Below, piece after piece: positions 26,459 to 35,367 of a stretch of DNA of 41,500 nucleotides. The stretch covers positions 1-41,500 of the forward strand of contig QCLV01000012.1 in NCBI GenBank assembly GCA_003214295.1, in the 5' to 3' direction. A program made the translations under genes and the position numbers. Within the stretch, counting starts at the first letter, position 1. Every line of letters begins with the position of its first letter. Below the pieces are notes generated by a model. That model had not been told where the DNA came from. It saw only the letters and a list, made by a program, of their open reading frames with translations, and ran no database searches. Source of the DNA: Prochlorococcus sp. AG-418-F08 (lineage in GTDB: Bacteria > Cyanobacteriota > Cyanobacteriia > PCC-6307 > Cyanobiaceae).

Positions 26459-26470
26459 TCGCTTAAGCGA
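26459..26470. repeat. 12-bp perfect palindrome upstream of the aminotransferase gene
   Basis: TCGCTTAAGCGA is a perfect GC-containing palindrome 39 bp before the aminotransferase TTG start, in surroundings that are almost pure A/T. It could be a regulator-binding site. The gap (26297-26509) also holds GACTTGA/TCAAGTC inverted arms at 26369-26375 and 26393-26399. Confidence 0.45.
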
Positions 26471-26509
26471 CAATATTAGTCTAATTTAAAGATAACTAAT
26501 TGTAATGCT

Positions 26510-27694
26510 TTGACAGAAGCAAAACTTATTTCGGCTTTAAATAAAGAGAATTTATCTCATTTCTCAAAAACTTATGTTCCCTCTAGACTTTTATTAGGTC
26601 CTGGTCCCTCAAATGCTCATCCAGAAGTCTTAAGCGCTCTTTCTTTGAATCCTATTGGTCATTTAGATGAAGCATATATCTCATTGATGTCTGATGTCCA
26701 GCAACTTTTAAGGTATACATGGCAGTGCGATAATCGTCTTACACTTCCGATGAGTGGTACTGGTAGTGCTGCGATGGAAGCCTCAATAGCTAATTTTATT
26801 GAAGAAGGAGAAAAAATATTGATTGCTAAAAAAGGATATTTTGGAGACAGATTAGTTGATATGGCAACTAGATATAAAGCTCATGTTTCCGTTATGGAAA
26901 AACCATGGGGTGAGGCATTTAATTATGAGGAAATTAAGTATGAAATAGAAACTAAAAAACCATCTATTTTTGCTATAGTCCATGCTGAAACATCGAGTGG
27001 TGTATTACAACCTCTTGAGGGGATTGGCGATATATGTAGAAAAAATAACTGCTTGTTTTTAGTTGATGCAGTTACTTCCCTTGGAGCTTTAGAATTATTG
27101 ATAGACGAATGGAAAATTGATTTAGCATACAGTTGTAGTCAAAAGGGATTAAGTTGTCCCCCAGGTTTAAGCCCTTTTACAATGAATAAAAGAGCTGAAG
27201 AAAAACTAAGATCAAGAAAAACAAAAGTACCTAACTGGTATTTAGATTTATCTCTATTAAATAAATATTGGGGTTCTGATCGTGTTTACCATCATACTGC
27301 GCCCGTAAATATGAATTTTGCCATTCGTGAAGGTTTACGATTAATTGCTAATGAGGGTTTAGAAAATGTTTGGAATAGACATAATACTAATGCAAAGAAA
27401 CTTTGGAATGGCTTAGAAAGTCTAGGAATGGAGTTACATGTACCAGAGGATTATAGATTGCCAACATTAACCACAGTAAAAATACCACCAGCAGTTGATG
27501 GCGATGGTTTTAGAAATCATCTCTTAAGAAACTTTGGAATTGAAATAGGAAATGGACTTGGAGATTTATCCGGTAAGGTGTGGCGTGTAGGGCTAATGGG
27601 TTTTAATTCATGTGAGAAGAATGTTGACACATTATTAAACCTATTTGATACTGAGCTTAAGAAATTTTCTATTTTTGAGTCCTCAACTTTTTGA
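26510..27694 (+). CDS. Alanine/serine-glyoxylate aminotransferase family protein
   Basis: A 394-residue class V PLP aminotransferase. Landmarks are LLGPGPSNAHPEV near residue 29, the phosphate-binding MSGTGSAAMEASI near residue 81, HAETSSGVLQPL, the Asp of LVDAVTSLGA and the Schiff-base Lys212 in SCSQKGLSCPPG, then a C-terminal domain with VWRVGLMGFN. The family transfers amino groups from alanine or serine to glyoxylate, which fits photorespiratory glycolate recycling; the donor is not certain. The start is TTG at 26510: an overlapping ATG at 26505 runs into TGA after two codons. The end overlaps convergent tadA by 26 bp. Confidence 0.92.
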   Translation: MTEAKLISALNKENLSHFSKTYVPSRLLLGPGPSNAHPEVLSALSLNPIGHLDEAYISLMSDVQQLLRYTWQCDNRLTLPMSGTGSAAMEASIANFIEEGEKILIAKKGYFGDRLVDMATRYKAHVSVMEKPWGEAFNYEEIKYEIETKKPSIFAIVHAETSSGVLQPLEGIGDICRKNNCLFLVDAVTSLGALELLIDEWKIDLAYSCSQKGLSCPPGLSPFTMNKRAEEKLRSRKTKVPNWYLDLSLLNKYWGSDRVYHHTAPVNMNFAIREGLRLIANEGLENVWNRHNTNAKKLWNGLESLGMELHVPEDYRLPTLTTVKIPPAVDGDGFRNHLLRNFGIEIGNGLGDLSGKVWRVGLMGFNSCEKNVDTLLNLFDTELKKFSIFESSTF

Positions 27695-28184
27695 ACCAAA
27701 TCTGTAACATTTGACTGCATTCGTCTTCTAGGACACCTCCAATTATTTCCATTTTGTGATGAGCACTTTCATGTTTTGATAGGTCAATTGAGCCACCCAA
27801 TCCACCTCTTTTCTTATCGTAAGCCCCGAAAATAACTTTACCCATCCGCGCTTGAATAAGAGCAGAGGAACACATGGTACAAGGTTCTAAATTAGTGATA
27901 ATAGTACATTCATTAAATCTCCAATCATTTTTTATTAGCGATGCCTGCCTAAGTGCCATTATCTCAGCATGGCCTAATGGGTCTTTATTTATATTCCTTC
28001 TGTTAACCCCTCTCCCGATACATCTCCCTCTCTCATCAAAAATTAGTGAACAGATTGGTAGCTCAACTTTTCCAATTTCTTTGGATCTTCTTAATATCGA
28101 ATTCATCCACAAAGTGTATTTTAATTTTTCCGTTTTTTTTTGTTGAACGTTATTACTATTTCCATTTTCGAAAATATATCTCAT
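27669..28184 (-). CDS. tadA: tRNA-specific adenosine deaminase TadA
   Basis: TadA converts the wobble adenosine 34 of tRNA-Arg(ACG) to inosine. The 171 residues show the zinc-binding and proton-shuttle motif DPLGHAEIMALRQA (His72, Glu74) and PCTMCSSALIQARM (Cys102, Cys105), then VIFGAYDKKRGGLGGSIDL, the TadA-type stretch. The start at ATG 28184 adds about 20 residues before the family start (LKYTLWMNSILRRS aligns with the usual first helix), so a later start is conceivable, but none better is seen. The 3' end overlaps the aminotransferase by 26 bp; the 5' end is divergent from the decarboxylase by 43 bp. Confidence 0.93.
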   Translation of the reverse strand: MRYIFENGNSNNVQQKKTEKLKYTLWMNSILRRSKEIGKVELPICSLIFDERGRCIGRGVNRRNINKDPLGHAEIMALRQASLIKNDWRFNECTIITNLEPCTMCSSALIQARMGKVIFGAYDKKRGGLGGSIDLSKHESAHHKMEIIGGVLEDECSQMLQIWFKKLRTQK

Positions 28185-28227
28185 TTTCCAATATTGAGAA
28201 TAGAATTATTAATAGATATCTTATCTG

Positions 28228-29613
28228 ATGGCTGAAGATTTAATTAATAATAAAGATATATATTTCCCCTCATATTTAGGGACTAACGACAAATTGATTA
28301 CTCTTCTGAATAGAGCAAGTCAAAATCTTTGCGACTGGTTCTCTAAAGCTGATAAAAATGGTCCTTTACCTTTTGATGAGAATTTCAAGTGCACTATGCC
28401 TGCGGAAGATGGTAAATCTGAACAAGATTTGTTTTCTGAGATTGAATCTCTTTTGAATAATTCATTTAATCCCGTTCATCCTGGCTCACTAGCTCATCTT
28501 GATCCCCCACCTTTAATTTTCTCTATTTTGGGAGATTTAATTGCTGCTGGTTTAAACAATAATCTTCTCGCTTACGAGTTATCACCAAGTGTTACTTTGC
28601 TTGAGGAATCATTATGCAAATGGTTTGCCAAGAAAATAGGGTTTAATGATTTCTCAGGAGGTATAGCTGCTAGCGGAGGTACATTAAGTAATCTGAATGC
28701 ACTGATAGCAGCTAGAAATAATGCTGGATTAGGTACAAATCCTAATTCTGTATTAGTTGTTAGTGAAGATGCTCATTCATCCTTTGTTAAATGCATGAGA
28801 GTGATGGGTCTTGATACTACGAATCTTGTCAGGATTAAAACTGATAATCAAGGTAGAATGGATATAAACGATCTCAGTAAGTCTTTAGATAAATGTTCAA
28901 TAGAAAATAAAAAAATATTTGCTATTGTTGCCACCCTTGGAACAACTGTAAGAGGAGCCATTGATCCTATTAAAGAAATAAGTGAAATCTGTAAACAAAG
29001 AAATATTTGGTTACATATTGATGGATCAATAGGTGGGATTTTTGCTATAACTTCTATCCCAATAGAAGGTTTAAATAATATTAATCAGGCTAATTCAATA
29101 ACGATAAATCCACAAAAAATCATTGGCATTACAAAGACTTCATCTTTGTTATTGGTTTCAAATATGTGTACTTTAGAAAATACTTTTAATACTGGACTAC
29201 CATACATATCATCTAAAGAAAATATTATAAATAGAGGTGAAATAGGCATACAAGGTTCTAGACCCGCAGAGGTTATCAAACTATGGCTTGGCTTACGCTT
29301 TTTAGGTCTGAATGGAATAGAAAATATATTAAAATCATCTATTAAAAGAAAAGATTTTTTTATAAAAAATATTAGTAAAAATAAATTTGATATATATTCA
29401 GGTCCTCTTCATATTGTTTCATTCTTACCAAAGAAACTTGAGCCAAAAGACTCTGATGTATGGACGCAAACGAAGGTTAATGAACTAATTAAAAATAATT
29501 TTATGCTTTCTAGACCAAAATTTAAAGGTAAATATTTTTTACGGGTTGTCATGGGAAATTACAATACAAAAGAATCTCATATTGAAAAACTTTTGAGACT
29601 TTTAGATACTTAA
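28228..29613 (+). CDS. PLP-dependent group II decarboxylase-like protein
   Basis: The 461-residue protein belongs to the glutamate/aromatic/diaminobutyrate decarboxylase fold. Visible are HPGSLAHLDPPPL near residue 88, the PLP-anchoring SGGIAASGGTLSNLNALIAARN near residue 147, AIVATLGTTVRGAIDPI, the His-x-Asp of WLHIDGSIGGIFA (family HxDAAxGG, here Gly-Ser), and NPQKIIGITKTSS holding the candidate PLP-Lys in place of the usual HKW. The Asp and Lys are kept but the surrounding motif is atypical. It may act on L-2,4-diaminobutyrate, tyrosine or another amino acid. The start is ATG at 28228. Confidence 0.87.
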   Translation: MAEDLINNKDIYFPSYLGTNDKLITLLNRASQNLCDWFSKADKNGPLPFDENFKCTMPAEDGKSEQDLFSEIESLLNNSFNPVHPGSLAHLDPPPLIFSILGDLIAAGLNNNLLAYELSPSVTLLEESLCKWFAKKIGFNDFSGGIAASGGTLSNLNALIAARNNAGLGTNPNSVLVVSEDAHSSFVKCMRVMGLDTTNLVRIKTDNQGRMDINDLSKSLDKCSIENKKIFAIVATLGTTVRGAIDPIKEISEICKQRNIWLHIDGSIGGIFAITSIPIEGLNNINQANSITINPQKIIGITKTSSLLLVSNMCTLENTFNTGLPYISSKENIINRGEIGIQGSRPAEVIKLWLGLRFLGLNGIENILKSSIKRKDFFIKNISKNKFDIYSGPLHIVSFLPKKLEPKDSDVWTQTKVNELIKNNFMLSRPKFKGKYFLRVVMGNYNTKESHIEKLLRLLDT

Positions 29614-29616
29614 CTT

Positions 29617-29754
29617 ATGAATATGGGTAGACCAAAAATTATTGCAATAGTAACAGGGTTTATATCAATAGCTATTTGTATTGCATATTTACTCTTAATT
29701 ACTATTTTTGACTTCAGAACTTATTTAAATGATCAATTATCCAATTTTACATAG
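29617..29754 (+). CDS. 45-codon single-helix membrane protein (candidate small gene)
   Basis: ATG at 29617, 3 bp after the decarboxylase stop, opens a 45-codon frame: a short basic start (MNMGRPK), one long hydrophobic helix (IIAIVTGFISIAICIAYLLL) and an acidic, Asn-rich tail (DFRTYLNDQLSNFT). I recall similar short MGRPK-plus-helix proteins in marine picocyanobacteria, which supports a real gene. It was likely missed because it is short, and it overlaps the stop end of the convergent GTPase gene by 8 bp. Function unknown. Confidence 0.7.
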   Translation: MNMGRPKIIAIVTGFISIAICIAYLLLITIFDFRTYLNDQLSNFT

Positions 29755-31246
29755 TAAATGGAGGCAATCTTTTATTTGATTTAAAATACTTTTTCATTTC
29801 AATTTTTGAAATAGCTTCATTTACGAAGTTTTTTAAAATGTCCTCTCTCTTACTTATTCTATAGATCTTATCTACTACTTCTTGAATTCCTCCATCTCCC
29901 CAATCTTGTCCATTTTTAAAATATTCAATCAAACTTAGTCCTACTATTCTTATTAACCAGCCTGCTGTAACTGATTGTATAGACTTTGATAATAATATTT
30001 TAGTAAAGCTTGTAGCTAAAGCAGGAGAAAGAATTGCTAGACCCCCTTTTAGTATTCCTTGTTTTGCCAATGCGCTTAGCAATGATGTCGCTAAATCTTT
30101 TGCGTCTTTTTTTGTAAGCTTTATTTCATATATTTTTGATAATTCCATTATCATTTGCAGGTTTACGGAGGTAGTAGTAAGGAAATCAATAGCTGGTAGT
30201 GGATTAACTAGTATTACACCTCCTGTTATCCACATATATTTATTAATCACTTTATTTGACATTAAATATCTTTGTTCTTGCACGAAATTTTTACTTTTAA
30301 TACCTAACTTATTTGAGCGAAAAAGAATATTATCTGCCAATAACTCTTCACCATTATTATCTAGTGTTTCAATTATTTCTCTAAATAAACCTCCCACATC
30401 GGGAACTAATTTTAAAGCATCTGATTTTATATAGGAGGATTGTTGAGGTACTGCAATTGTTTGAACAACTGAAATTTTATTTTTTCTAGCGGATGTTATG
30501 GAAATAATATTTTCTATGATGAGGTTATTTTCATCTCTAGACCTCAAATCGCATTTATTTAATACTATTATTATTTTTTTCCTTAATTTTAATAACTCTT
30601 TAATTAAATAGTTTTCGTATTTATTTATGTCCTGATCTAAAACAAAAAGAACTAAGTCAGAATTTGATGCTTGTATAATTGTTGCTTTTTCTCTTTCTTC
30701 TCCTAATTTAGATGGTTCGAATAAACCCGGAGTATCAACTATATTAATGTTTCTTTTTAGGATTGGGATACGAACTTTATAGCTATTAATTTGCGATGTT
30801 GTACCTATTTTTGCTGAAGTTTGTCCGACAATATTTTTCAATAAAGATCTTGTTATGGATGTTTTTCCTGAGGAACCTGCTCCAAAAAGAGTAACATTGT
30901 AGTCTCCTGTCTTTAGTTGTGACTCTAGTTTATTTTTTTGGTAATTTAATAATTCAACTTTTACCTTATCGTTAATTTTTTTATTAATTTTCTCGACCCC
31001 TTCCAAACTTATCTTGGCAGCACCATATGTATTTTTAAATGAAAGTGTATTTTTTTTATTTTTATATATAACTTTATAAACTATTTTTTTAAATAATTTT
31101 TTATCAAAATTATAAAAGATATAAATAATTAATATTAAAAATAATATGGAATAAATATTTACTATTCTTATAAATATCGAAAATAAAATATAAAGAAATA
31201 AAATTAATACAATATACTTTATATATTTTAATTTTAAGTAATTCAT
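29747..31246 (-). CDS. Membrane-associated GTPase with C-terminal DUF697-like domain
   Basis: From ATG at 31246 the protein has about 499 residues: two to three N-terminal membrane helices, a GTPase domain with G1 GAGSSGKTS, G3 VDTPGLF and G4 VLNKCDLRS, then a helical region with hydrophobic stretches (about 370-470, such as YMWITGGVILVNPLPAIDF) like the DUF697/YcjF group. An upstream ATG at 31315 would overlap lspA by 68 bp; the 31246 start follows the lspA stop by 1 bp (TAAAATG) and is preferred. Function is unknown; relatives are thought to act at membranes. Confidence 0.82.
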   Translation of the reverse strand: MNYLKLKYIKYIVLILFLYILFSIFIRIVNIYSILFLILIIYIFYNFDKKLFKKIVYKVIYKNKKNTLSFKNTYGAAKISLEGVEKINKKINDKVKVELLNYQKNKLESQLKTGDYNVTLFGAGSSGKTSITRSLLKNIVGQTSAKIGTTSQINSYKVRIPILKRNINIVDTPGLFEPSKLGEEREKATIIQASNSDLVLFVLDQDINKYENYLIKELLKLRKKIIIVLNKCDLRSRDENNLIIENIISITSARKNKISVVQTIAVPQQSSYIKSDALKLVPDVGGLFREIIETLDNNGEELLADNILFRSNKLGIKSKNFVQEQRYLMSNKVINKYMWITGGVILVNPLPAIDFLTTTSVNLQMIMELSKIYEIKLTKKDAKDLATSLLSALAKQGILKGGLAILSPALATSFTKILLSKSIQSVTAGWLIRIVGLSLIEYFKNGQDWGDGGIQEVVDKIYRISKREDILKNFVNEAISKIEMKKYFKSNKRLPPFTM

Positions 31247-31247
31247 T

Positions 31248-31706
31248 TTATCGATTATTTTTAAAAATGTTATACAGTAAAAAAATGAAACCAATATTAA
31301 TAGATATATCAGCAATATTAAATACTGGAAAATTTATAATATTTAAATTTATAAAATCTACTACAAAGCCTTTATATATCCTATCTATACCATTACCAAT
31401 AGTTCCACCAAGGATAAAGCTATAAGAATATAGATCGAAAAAGTTTAAAGTATTTTTCCTAAATATTAAATAAATAAGTAATATTGAAAAAAAAATACTT
31501 ATTAAAGATAGAAATACTCTACTACCACTAAATATATTAAATGCTGCGCCGTAATTTTTTACAAAGTCTAATTTGAATAAAAGAAAATCTTTATTAATAA
31601 ATAATTTATTATTATAAAGCATTAAATATTTCGTAAATTGATCTATTAGAACAATAAAAATACTTAAAGATAAAAAATATAATTTTGTTTGTACCTTAAT
31701 AATCAT
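31248..31706 (-). CDS. lspA: Lipoprotein signal peptidase (signal peptidase II)
   Basis: LspA cleaves the signal peptide of prolipoproteins at the lipid-modified cysteine. The 152 residues carry four membrane helices and the catalytic landmarks: DQFTKY near residue 22, GGTIGNGIDRI with the first catalytic Asp, VVDFINLNI, and FPVFNIADISINIG with the second Asp. Length is normal for the family. The ATG overlaps the bioY stop (TAATG), so it is likely translated by coupling. It precedes the GTPase by 1 bp. Confidence 0.92.
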   Translation of the reverse strand: MIIKVQTKLYFLSLSIFIVLIDQFTKYLMLYNNKLFINKDFLLFKLDFVKNYGAAFNIFSGSRVFLSLISIFFSILLIYLIFRKNTLNFFDLYSYSFILGGTIGNGIDRIYKGFVVDFINLNIINFPVFNIADISINIGFIFLLYNIFKNNR

Positions 31707-32275
31707 TATTTGCTACGTTTTAAAAGTTCTAAAGGTTTAAGAAGTAATAAAAGTGGAAAAAGCATTAAAAAATGATATCCAATCTTACCTAATGAATATT
31801 TACCTAAATTATATAAAAATAAATTAAATTGACTGAAGATTATAATTTGTATGAAGTTGTAAAAAATTCCAGTTAAATGCATAGCACTTATTGCTATAAA
31901 TCCATTTTTTAAAAAGTTTGTAACGTTTATTTTATTTCCATTATTTAAATTATCAATTATTTTGATTAATGGATATAAACCTAATAAATAGCCGAAATTT
32001 GGAGTGAGCAAATAACCAATTGAACCTCCCTCTTGAAATACTGGATATATAAATAACCCTAAAATTATATAGATAGAAAATGCTCTGAAAACAATTTTTT
32101 TTTGAAATATAAGTGTTAACAAAATTATCGTTGGAATTTGCCATGTGATAGGTAACTCGATATTTTTAGTAGATTTATAGATAAAAGCTAGTGGAACATA
32201 AACAGGTATCATTGATGTTATTACAATTGATTGAAGACTTACCAGTATCTCAATTAATTTATAAAAATTGAGCAT
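31706..32275 (-). CDS. bioY: BioY-family biotin transporter substrate-binding subunit
   Basis: BioY is the substrate-specific S component of ECF-type biotin transporters. The 189 residues have about six helices and the BioY pattern: VYVPLAFIYKS near the N-terminus, LGLFIYPVFQEGGSIGYLLTPNFGYLLGL near residues 70-98, and AMHLTGIFYNF in the middle helix. The energizing EcfA/EcfT subunits are not here; some BioY act alone. The start is ATG at 32275, 15 bp after the MacB-like gene, and its stop overlaps lspA. The substrate is assigned by family only. Confidence 0.83.
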   Translation of the reverse strand: MLNFYKLIEILVSLQSIVITSMIPVYVPLAFIYKSTKNIELPITWQIPTIILLTLIFQKKIVFRAFSIYIILGLFIYPVFQEGGSIGYLLTPNFGYLLGLYPLIKIIDNLNNGNKINVTNFLKNGFIAISAMHLTGIFYNFIQIIIFSQFNLFLYNLGKYSLGKIGYHFLMLFPLLLLLKPLELLKRSK

Positions 32276-32290
32276 TATTATAAGTTCTAT

Positions 32291-33523
32291 TTATAAACTT
32301 CTCAATGCAACAATTGGATCTAATTTAGAAGCTCTTTTTGCAGGTAAAACACCAAAAATTAAACCAATTGAGCCTGAAATGATCATTGTGGAAAAAGTAG
32401 TTATAATTCCTACTGATGCAGGAAGTGGTGTTATCAGAGATAAAAGAAAAACACCTGATAATCCCGTTGTTGTTCCAATTAATCCTCCTATTGTAGATAA
32501 AATCAATGCCTCAATTAAAAATTGAATTAATATATCTGACTGTTTAGCTCCTATTGCTTTTCTAAGTCCAATCTCTTCAGTCCTTTCGCTTACAGATACG
32601 AGCATAATATTCATGATTCCTATGCCTCCAACCACTAATGAAACGGCTCCTATACCAGCTAATAAAAAAGTTAGCCCACTTGTTATGTTGGTCACTATGT
32701 TCAATGCATCTTCTTGTGATCTAACCGCAAAGTCATCATCTCTAATTATTTTATGTCTTTGCCTTAATAAGTTAGTAATCTGAAATTTTGCGGCACTAGT
32801 AGCATTTTTATTTATCGCTTCCACACTAATGAAGCTTAAACTAACACCATATGTGGGGTCCCTCCCAGTAATCCTATTAACCATTGTTGTTAATGGAATA
32901 TAAGCATTTTTATCTTGATTGCTTCCAAATACGGCACCCTTTGGTTTTAATATTCCGATAATTTCATAAGTATGATCTTTAATTCTAATTTTTTTTCCAA
33001 GAGATGAAGTCTTATCTTTGAAAAATTCCTCTTTAAGATCAGGACCTATAACTACATAACTTCTTGCACTATTAATATCACTTTTTGATAAAAATCTTCC
33101 CTTATCTACTTCAAAGCTTCTTACTTCTAGAAATTCAGGAGTAACTCCTGCAATTGATATATTTAGACTTTTAGAACTTGATTGAACTATTTCGTTAGCT
33201 GAGATTTGAGGAGCAACTTTTTTAACTGTTGGTACTTGATTACTTATTGCTACTGCATCATCTAAAACTAGGTTTTTAGGAAATGAAATTCCTCTTCTTC
33301 TTGTGTCATTATTTCCTGGAACAATGAATAAAACATTTGCACCTAAATTACTTAATTGGTTTTTTGCTAGCGTTTGAGCTCCTCTACCAAGTCCAACAAG
33401 TGTAATAACTGATGCATTCCCTATAATTATCCCTAGCATTGTTAACGAACTTCTCAATTTGTTCGAAACTAATGTTTTTGTGGCCATGCCTAAGGCTTCT
33501 TTTATTGAGATATTCCTAGACAT
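32291..33523 (-). CDS. MacB/FtsX-type ABC transporter permease
   Basis: The 410 residues follow the MacB permease architecture: an N-terminal membrane helix (LRSSLTMLGIIIGNASVITLVGLG, residues about 23-46), a periplasmic MacB-PCD domain (about 47-285), and three C-terminal helices of the FtsX type with RTEEIGLRKAIGAKQSDILIQF. Such permeases export lipoproteins, peptides or glycolipids. No ATPase or membrane-fusion partner is adjacent, so these must be encoded elsewhere. Its ATG overlaps the pyk stop by 8 bp and bioY follows by 15 bp. Confidence 0.9.
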   Translation of the reverse strand: MSRNISIKEALGMATKTLVSNKLRSSLTMLGIIIGNASVITLVGLGRGAQTLAKNQLSNLGANVLFIVPGNNDTRRRGISFPKNLVLDDAVAISNQVPTVKKVAPQISANEIVQSSSKSLNISIAGVTPEFLEVRSFEVDKGRFLSKSDINSARSYVVIGPDLKEEFFKDKTSSLGKKIRIKDHTYEIIGILKPKGAVFGSNQDKNAYIPLTTMVNRITGRDPTYGVSLSFISVEAINKNATSAAKFQITNLLRQRHKIIRDDDFAVRSQEDALNIVTNITSGLTFLLAGIGAVSLVVGGIGIMNIMLVSVSERTEEIGLRKAIGAKQSDILIQFLIEALILSTIGGLIGTTTGLSGVFLLSLITPLPASVGIITTFSTMIISGSIGLIFGVLPAKRASKLDPIVALRSL

Positions 33524-35306
33524 ATTTATATTTATCTACTGCATCATCATCTTCAATTTGTCCCTTGTATATAACTCCTTCATTAAGCTGCAGTGTTATA
33601 AGGTCACCATTACTAATTTGATGATTATCAATATTTTCTAAATTACAAATTGTAGAAATCTTTTTATTACTTTTGTTAAACAAAGAATAAACATCATTTA
33701 CATTTTGGTTCGTAACAATACCAGCAATATTTTTACTAAATGGAATATTTTTCATTAATTCCTCGGGTACAAATAATATTTCTCCAGGACATATTAAAGA
33801 TACATCGAGATTATTTTTAATTATTCTTGCTTTGCCCGTAACACCGATTTCCCCTATTGAAATTCCTCTTGAAACAATCTTTCTTACTAAACCTACTTTT
33901 ATTAAATCTGTAGAGCCGCTAATGCCAGTTAATGTACCTGCGGTTTGAACTACTAAATCTCCTTGATTAAGGATCCCCATCTCCTGAGCAATTTGCATAG
34001 CTAAACTAAAAGTTTTTGCTGTTCTTTCATCATTATTAACTACTATGGGAGTCACTCCCCAAACAAGTTGCAATCTTCTCGCCACACTCCTCTCTGTAGT
34101 AGTTGCCAAGATAGGTGTTGGTGGTCTGAACTTACTAACATTTCTAGCGGTAGAGCCTGATTTTGTTAAAGGGATTATAGCTCCTGCATCAAGTTGTCTA
34201 GCTATATTACTAACTGCTGCACTAATAGCATTTGGGATCGTACTAGGTAAGTGGCTTTCAATAGCTTTAAGTGGATAATCCCTTTCGATTCTTCTCGCTA
34301 TGGTTGCCATCGTTTCTACTGCTTCTACTGGATAATCGCCTACTGCAGTTTCATTTGAAAGCATTACCGCATCTGTTCCATCAAGAATTGCATTTGCAAC
34401 ATCACTAACTTCGGCCCTAGTTGGTCTTGGGTTTGAAGCCATAGAATCAAGCATTTGAGTCGCTGTAATTATTGGGATACCTAATGAATTAGCTTTTCTT
34501 ATTAATTCTTTTTGTAAGAGAGGAACTTCTTCAGCAGGCATTTCAACTCCTAAATCACCTCTTGCAACCATAACCCCATCACATAAGGGTAATACTGTAT
34601 CAATTTGATCAATTGCTTCAAATTTTTCAATTTTTGCGACTACAGGAGTTGAATGCCCATTTTTGTTTATTAAGTCTTTTATCTCGTTTATATCGGATGG
34701 ATTTCTTACAAAACTTAGGGCTATCCAATCAACCCCTTCAGATAAACCGAATTTTAAATCCTCTTTATCCTTATCTGTTAATGCTTTTACTGATAATTGA
34801 ACATCTGGGAAATTAACACCTTTATTGTTAGAAAGAACTCCCCCTACAGTTACTAAGCACTCTAAAAGATTAGCTTTTATATCTACTTTTTCTACAAGCA
34901 TTTCTATTTTACCATCATCTAATAGTATTCTTTTCCCTTCGCTAACTTCTTGAGAAAGTTTGTCGTAGGTTACATTTGCAATAGTATTAGTGCATTCGAC
35001 TTCATTCGATGTCAGTGTAAATTTATCACCTTTTTTAACCTTTACTGGACCATCTTTAAAGCGCCCTAATCTTATTTTAGGTCCTTGAAGATCCTGCAAT
35101 ATTCCAATATCTATATCTAACTTTTTTGATACTTCTCTTATGGTTTTAATCCTCTCAGCATGATCCTTATGATCTCCATGTGAGAAATTTAATCTGAATG
35201 TAGTTACTCCAGCTTTAATTAAATCTGTAATTATCTCTTCAGATTGAGTTGCAGGACCAATAGTCGCTACTATTTTTGTTCTTCTTTTTAAATCAATATT
35301 CGACAT
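33516..35306 (-). CDS. pyk: Pyruvate kinase with C-terminal PEP-utilizing-like domain
   Basis: Pyruvate kinase makes ATP and pyruvate from phosphoenolpyruvate. The 596 residues contain KIVATIGPATQ, LQDLQGPKIRLGRF, the catalytic Lys region VAKIEKFEAI, MVARGDLGVEMPAEEV, IITATQMLDSM and SNETAVGDYPVEAV, then the regulatory C domain. An extra domain of about 110 residues at the end (GVTGKARIIKN ... PGEILFVPEEL ... IAGIVT) resembles the phosphohistidine domain of PEP synthase and occurs in cyanobacterial and Bacillus-type enzymes. The start is ATG at 35306, divergent from the MazG-like gene. It leads a five-gene minus-strand run. Confidence 0.97.
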   Translation of the reverse strand: MSNIDLKRRTKIVATIGPATQSEEIITDLIKAGVTTFRLNFSHGDHKDHAERIKTIREVSKKLDIDIGILQDLQGPKIRLGRFKDGPVKVKKGDKFTLTSNEVECTNTIANVTYDKLSQEVSEGKRILLDDGKIEMLVEKVDIKANLLECLVTVGGVLSNNKGVNFPDVQLSVKALTDKDKEDLKFGLSEGVDWIALSFVRNPSDINEIKDLINKNGHSTPVVAKIEKFEAIDQIDTVLPLCDGVMVARGDLGVEMPAEEVPLLQKELIRKANSLGIPIITATQMLDSMASNPRPTRAEVSDVANAILDGTDAVMLSNETAVGDYPVEAVETMATIARRIERDYPLKAIESHLPSTIPNAISAAVSNIARQLDAGAIIPLTKSGSTARNVSKFRPPTPILATTTERSVARRLQLVWGVTPIVVNNDERTAKTFSLAMQIAQEMGILNQGDLVVQTAGTLTGISGSTDLIKVGLVRKIVSRGISIGEIGVTGKARIIKNNLDVSLICPGEILFVPEELMKNIPFSKNIAGIVTNQNVNDVYSLFNKSNKKISTICNLENIDNHQISNGDLITLQLNEGVIYKGQIEDDDAVDKYKYV

Positions 35307-35367
35307 ATATAGATAATATTGCTAGATATAAATAAATTTACCATACCCAAAGTTAGTTATTTAAGTC

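Noticed and set aside
31247-31315. Upstream ATG for the GTPase giving 23 extra residues
   Set aside because: It would overlap lspA by 68 bp, while an ATG lies 1 bp after the lspA stop and fits the tight spacing of the operon.
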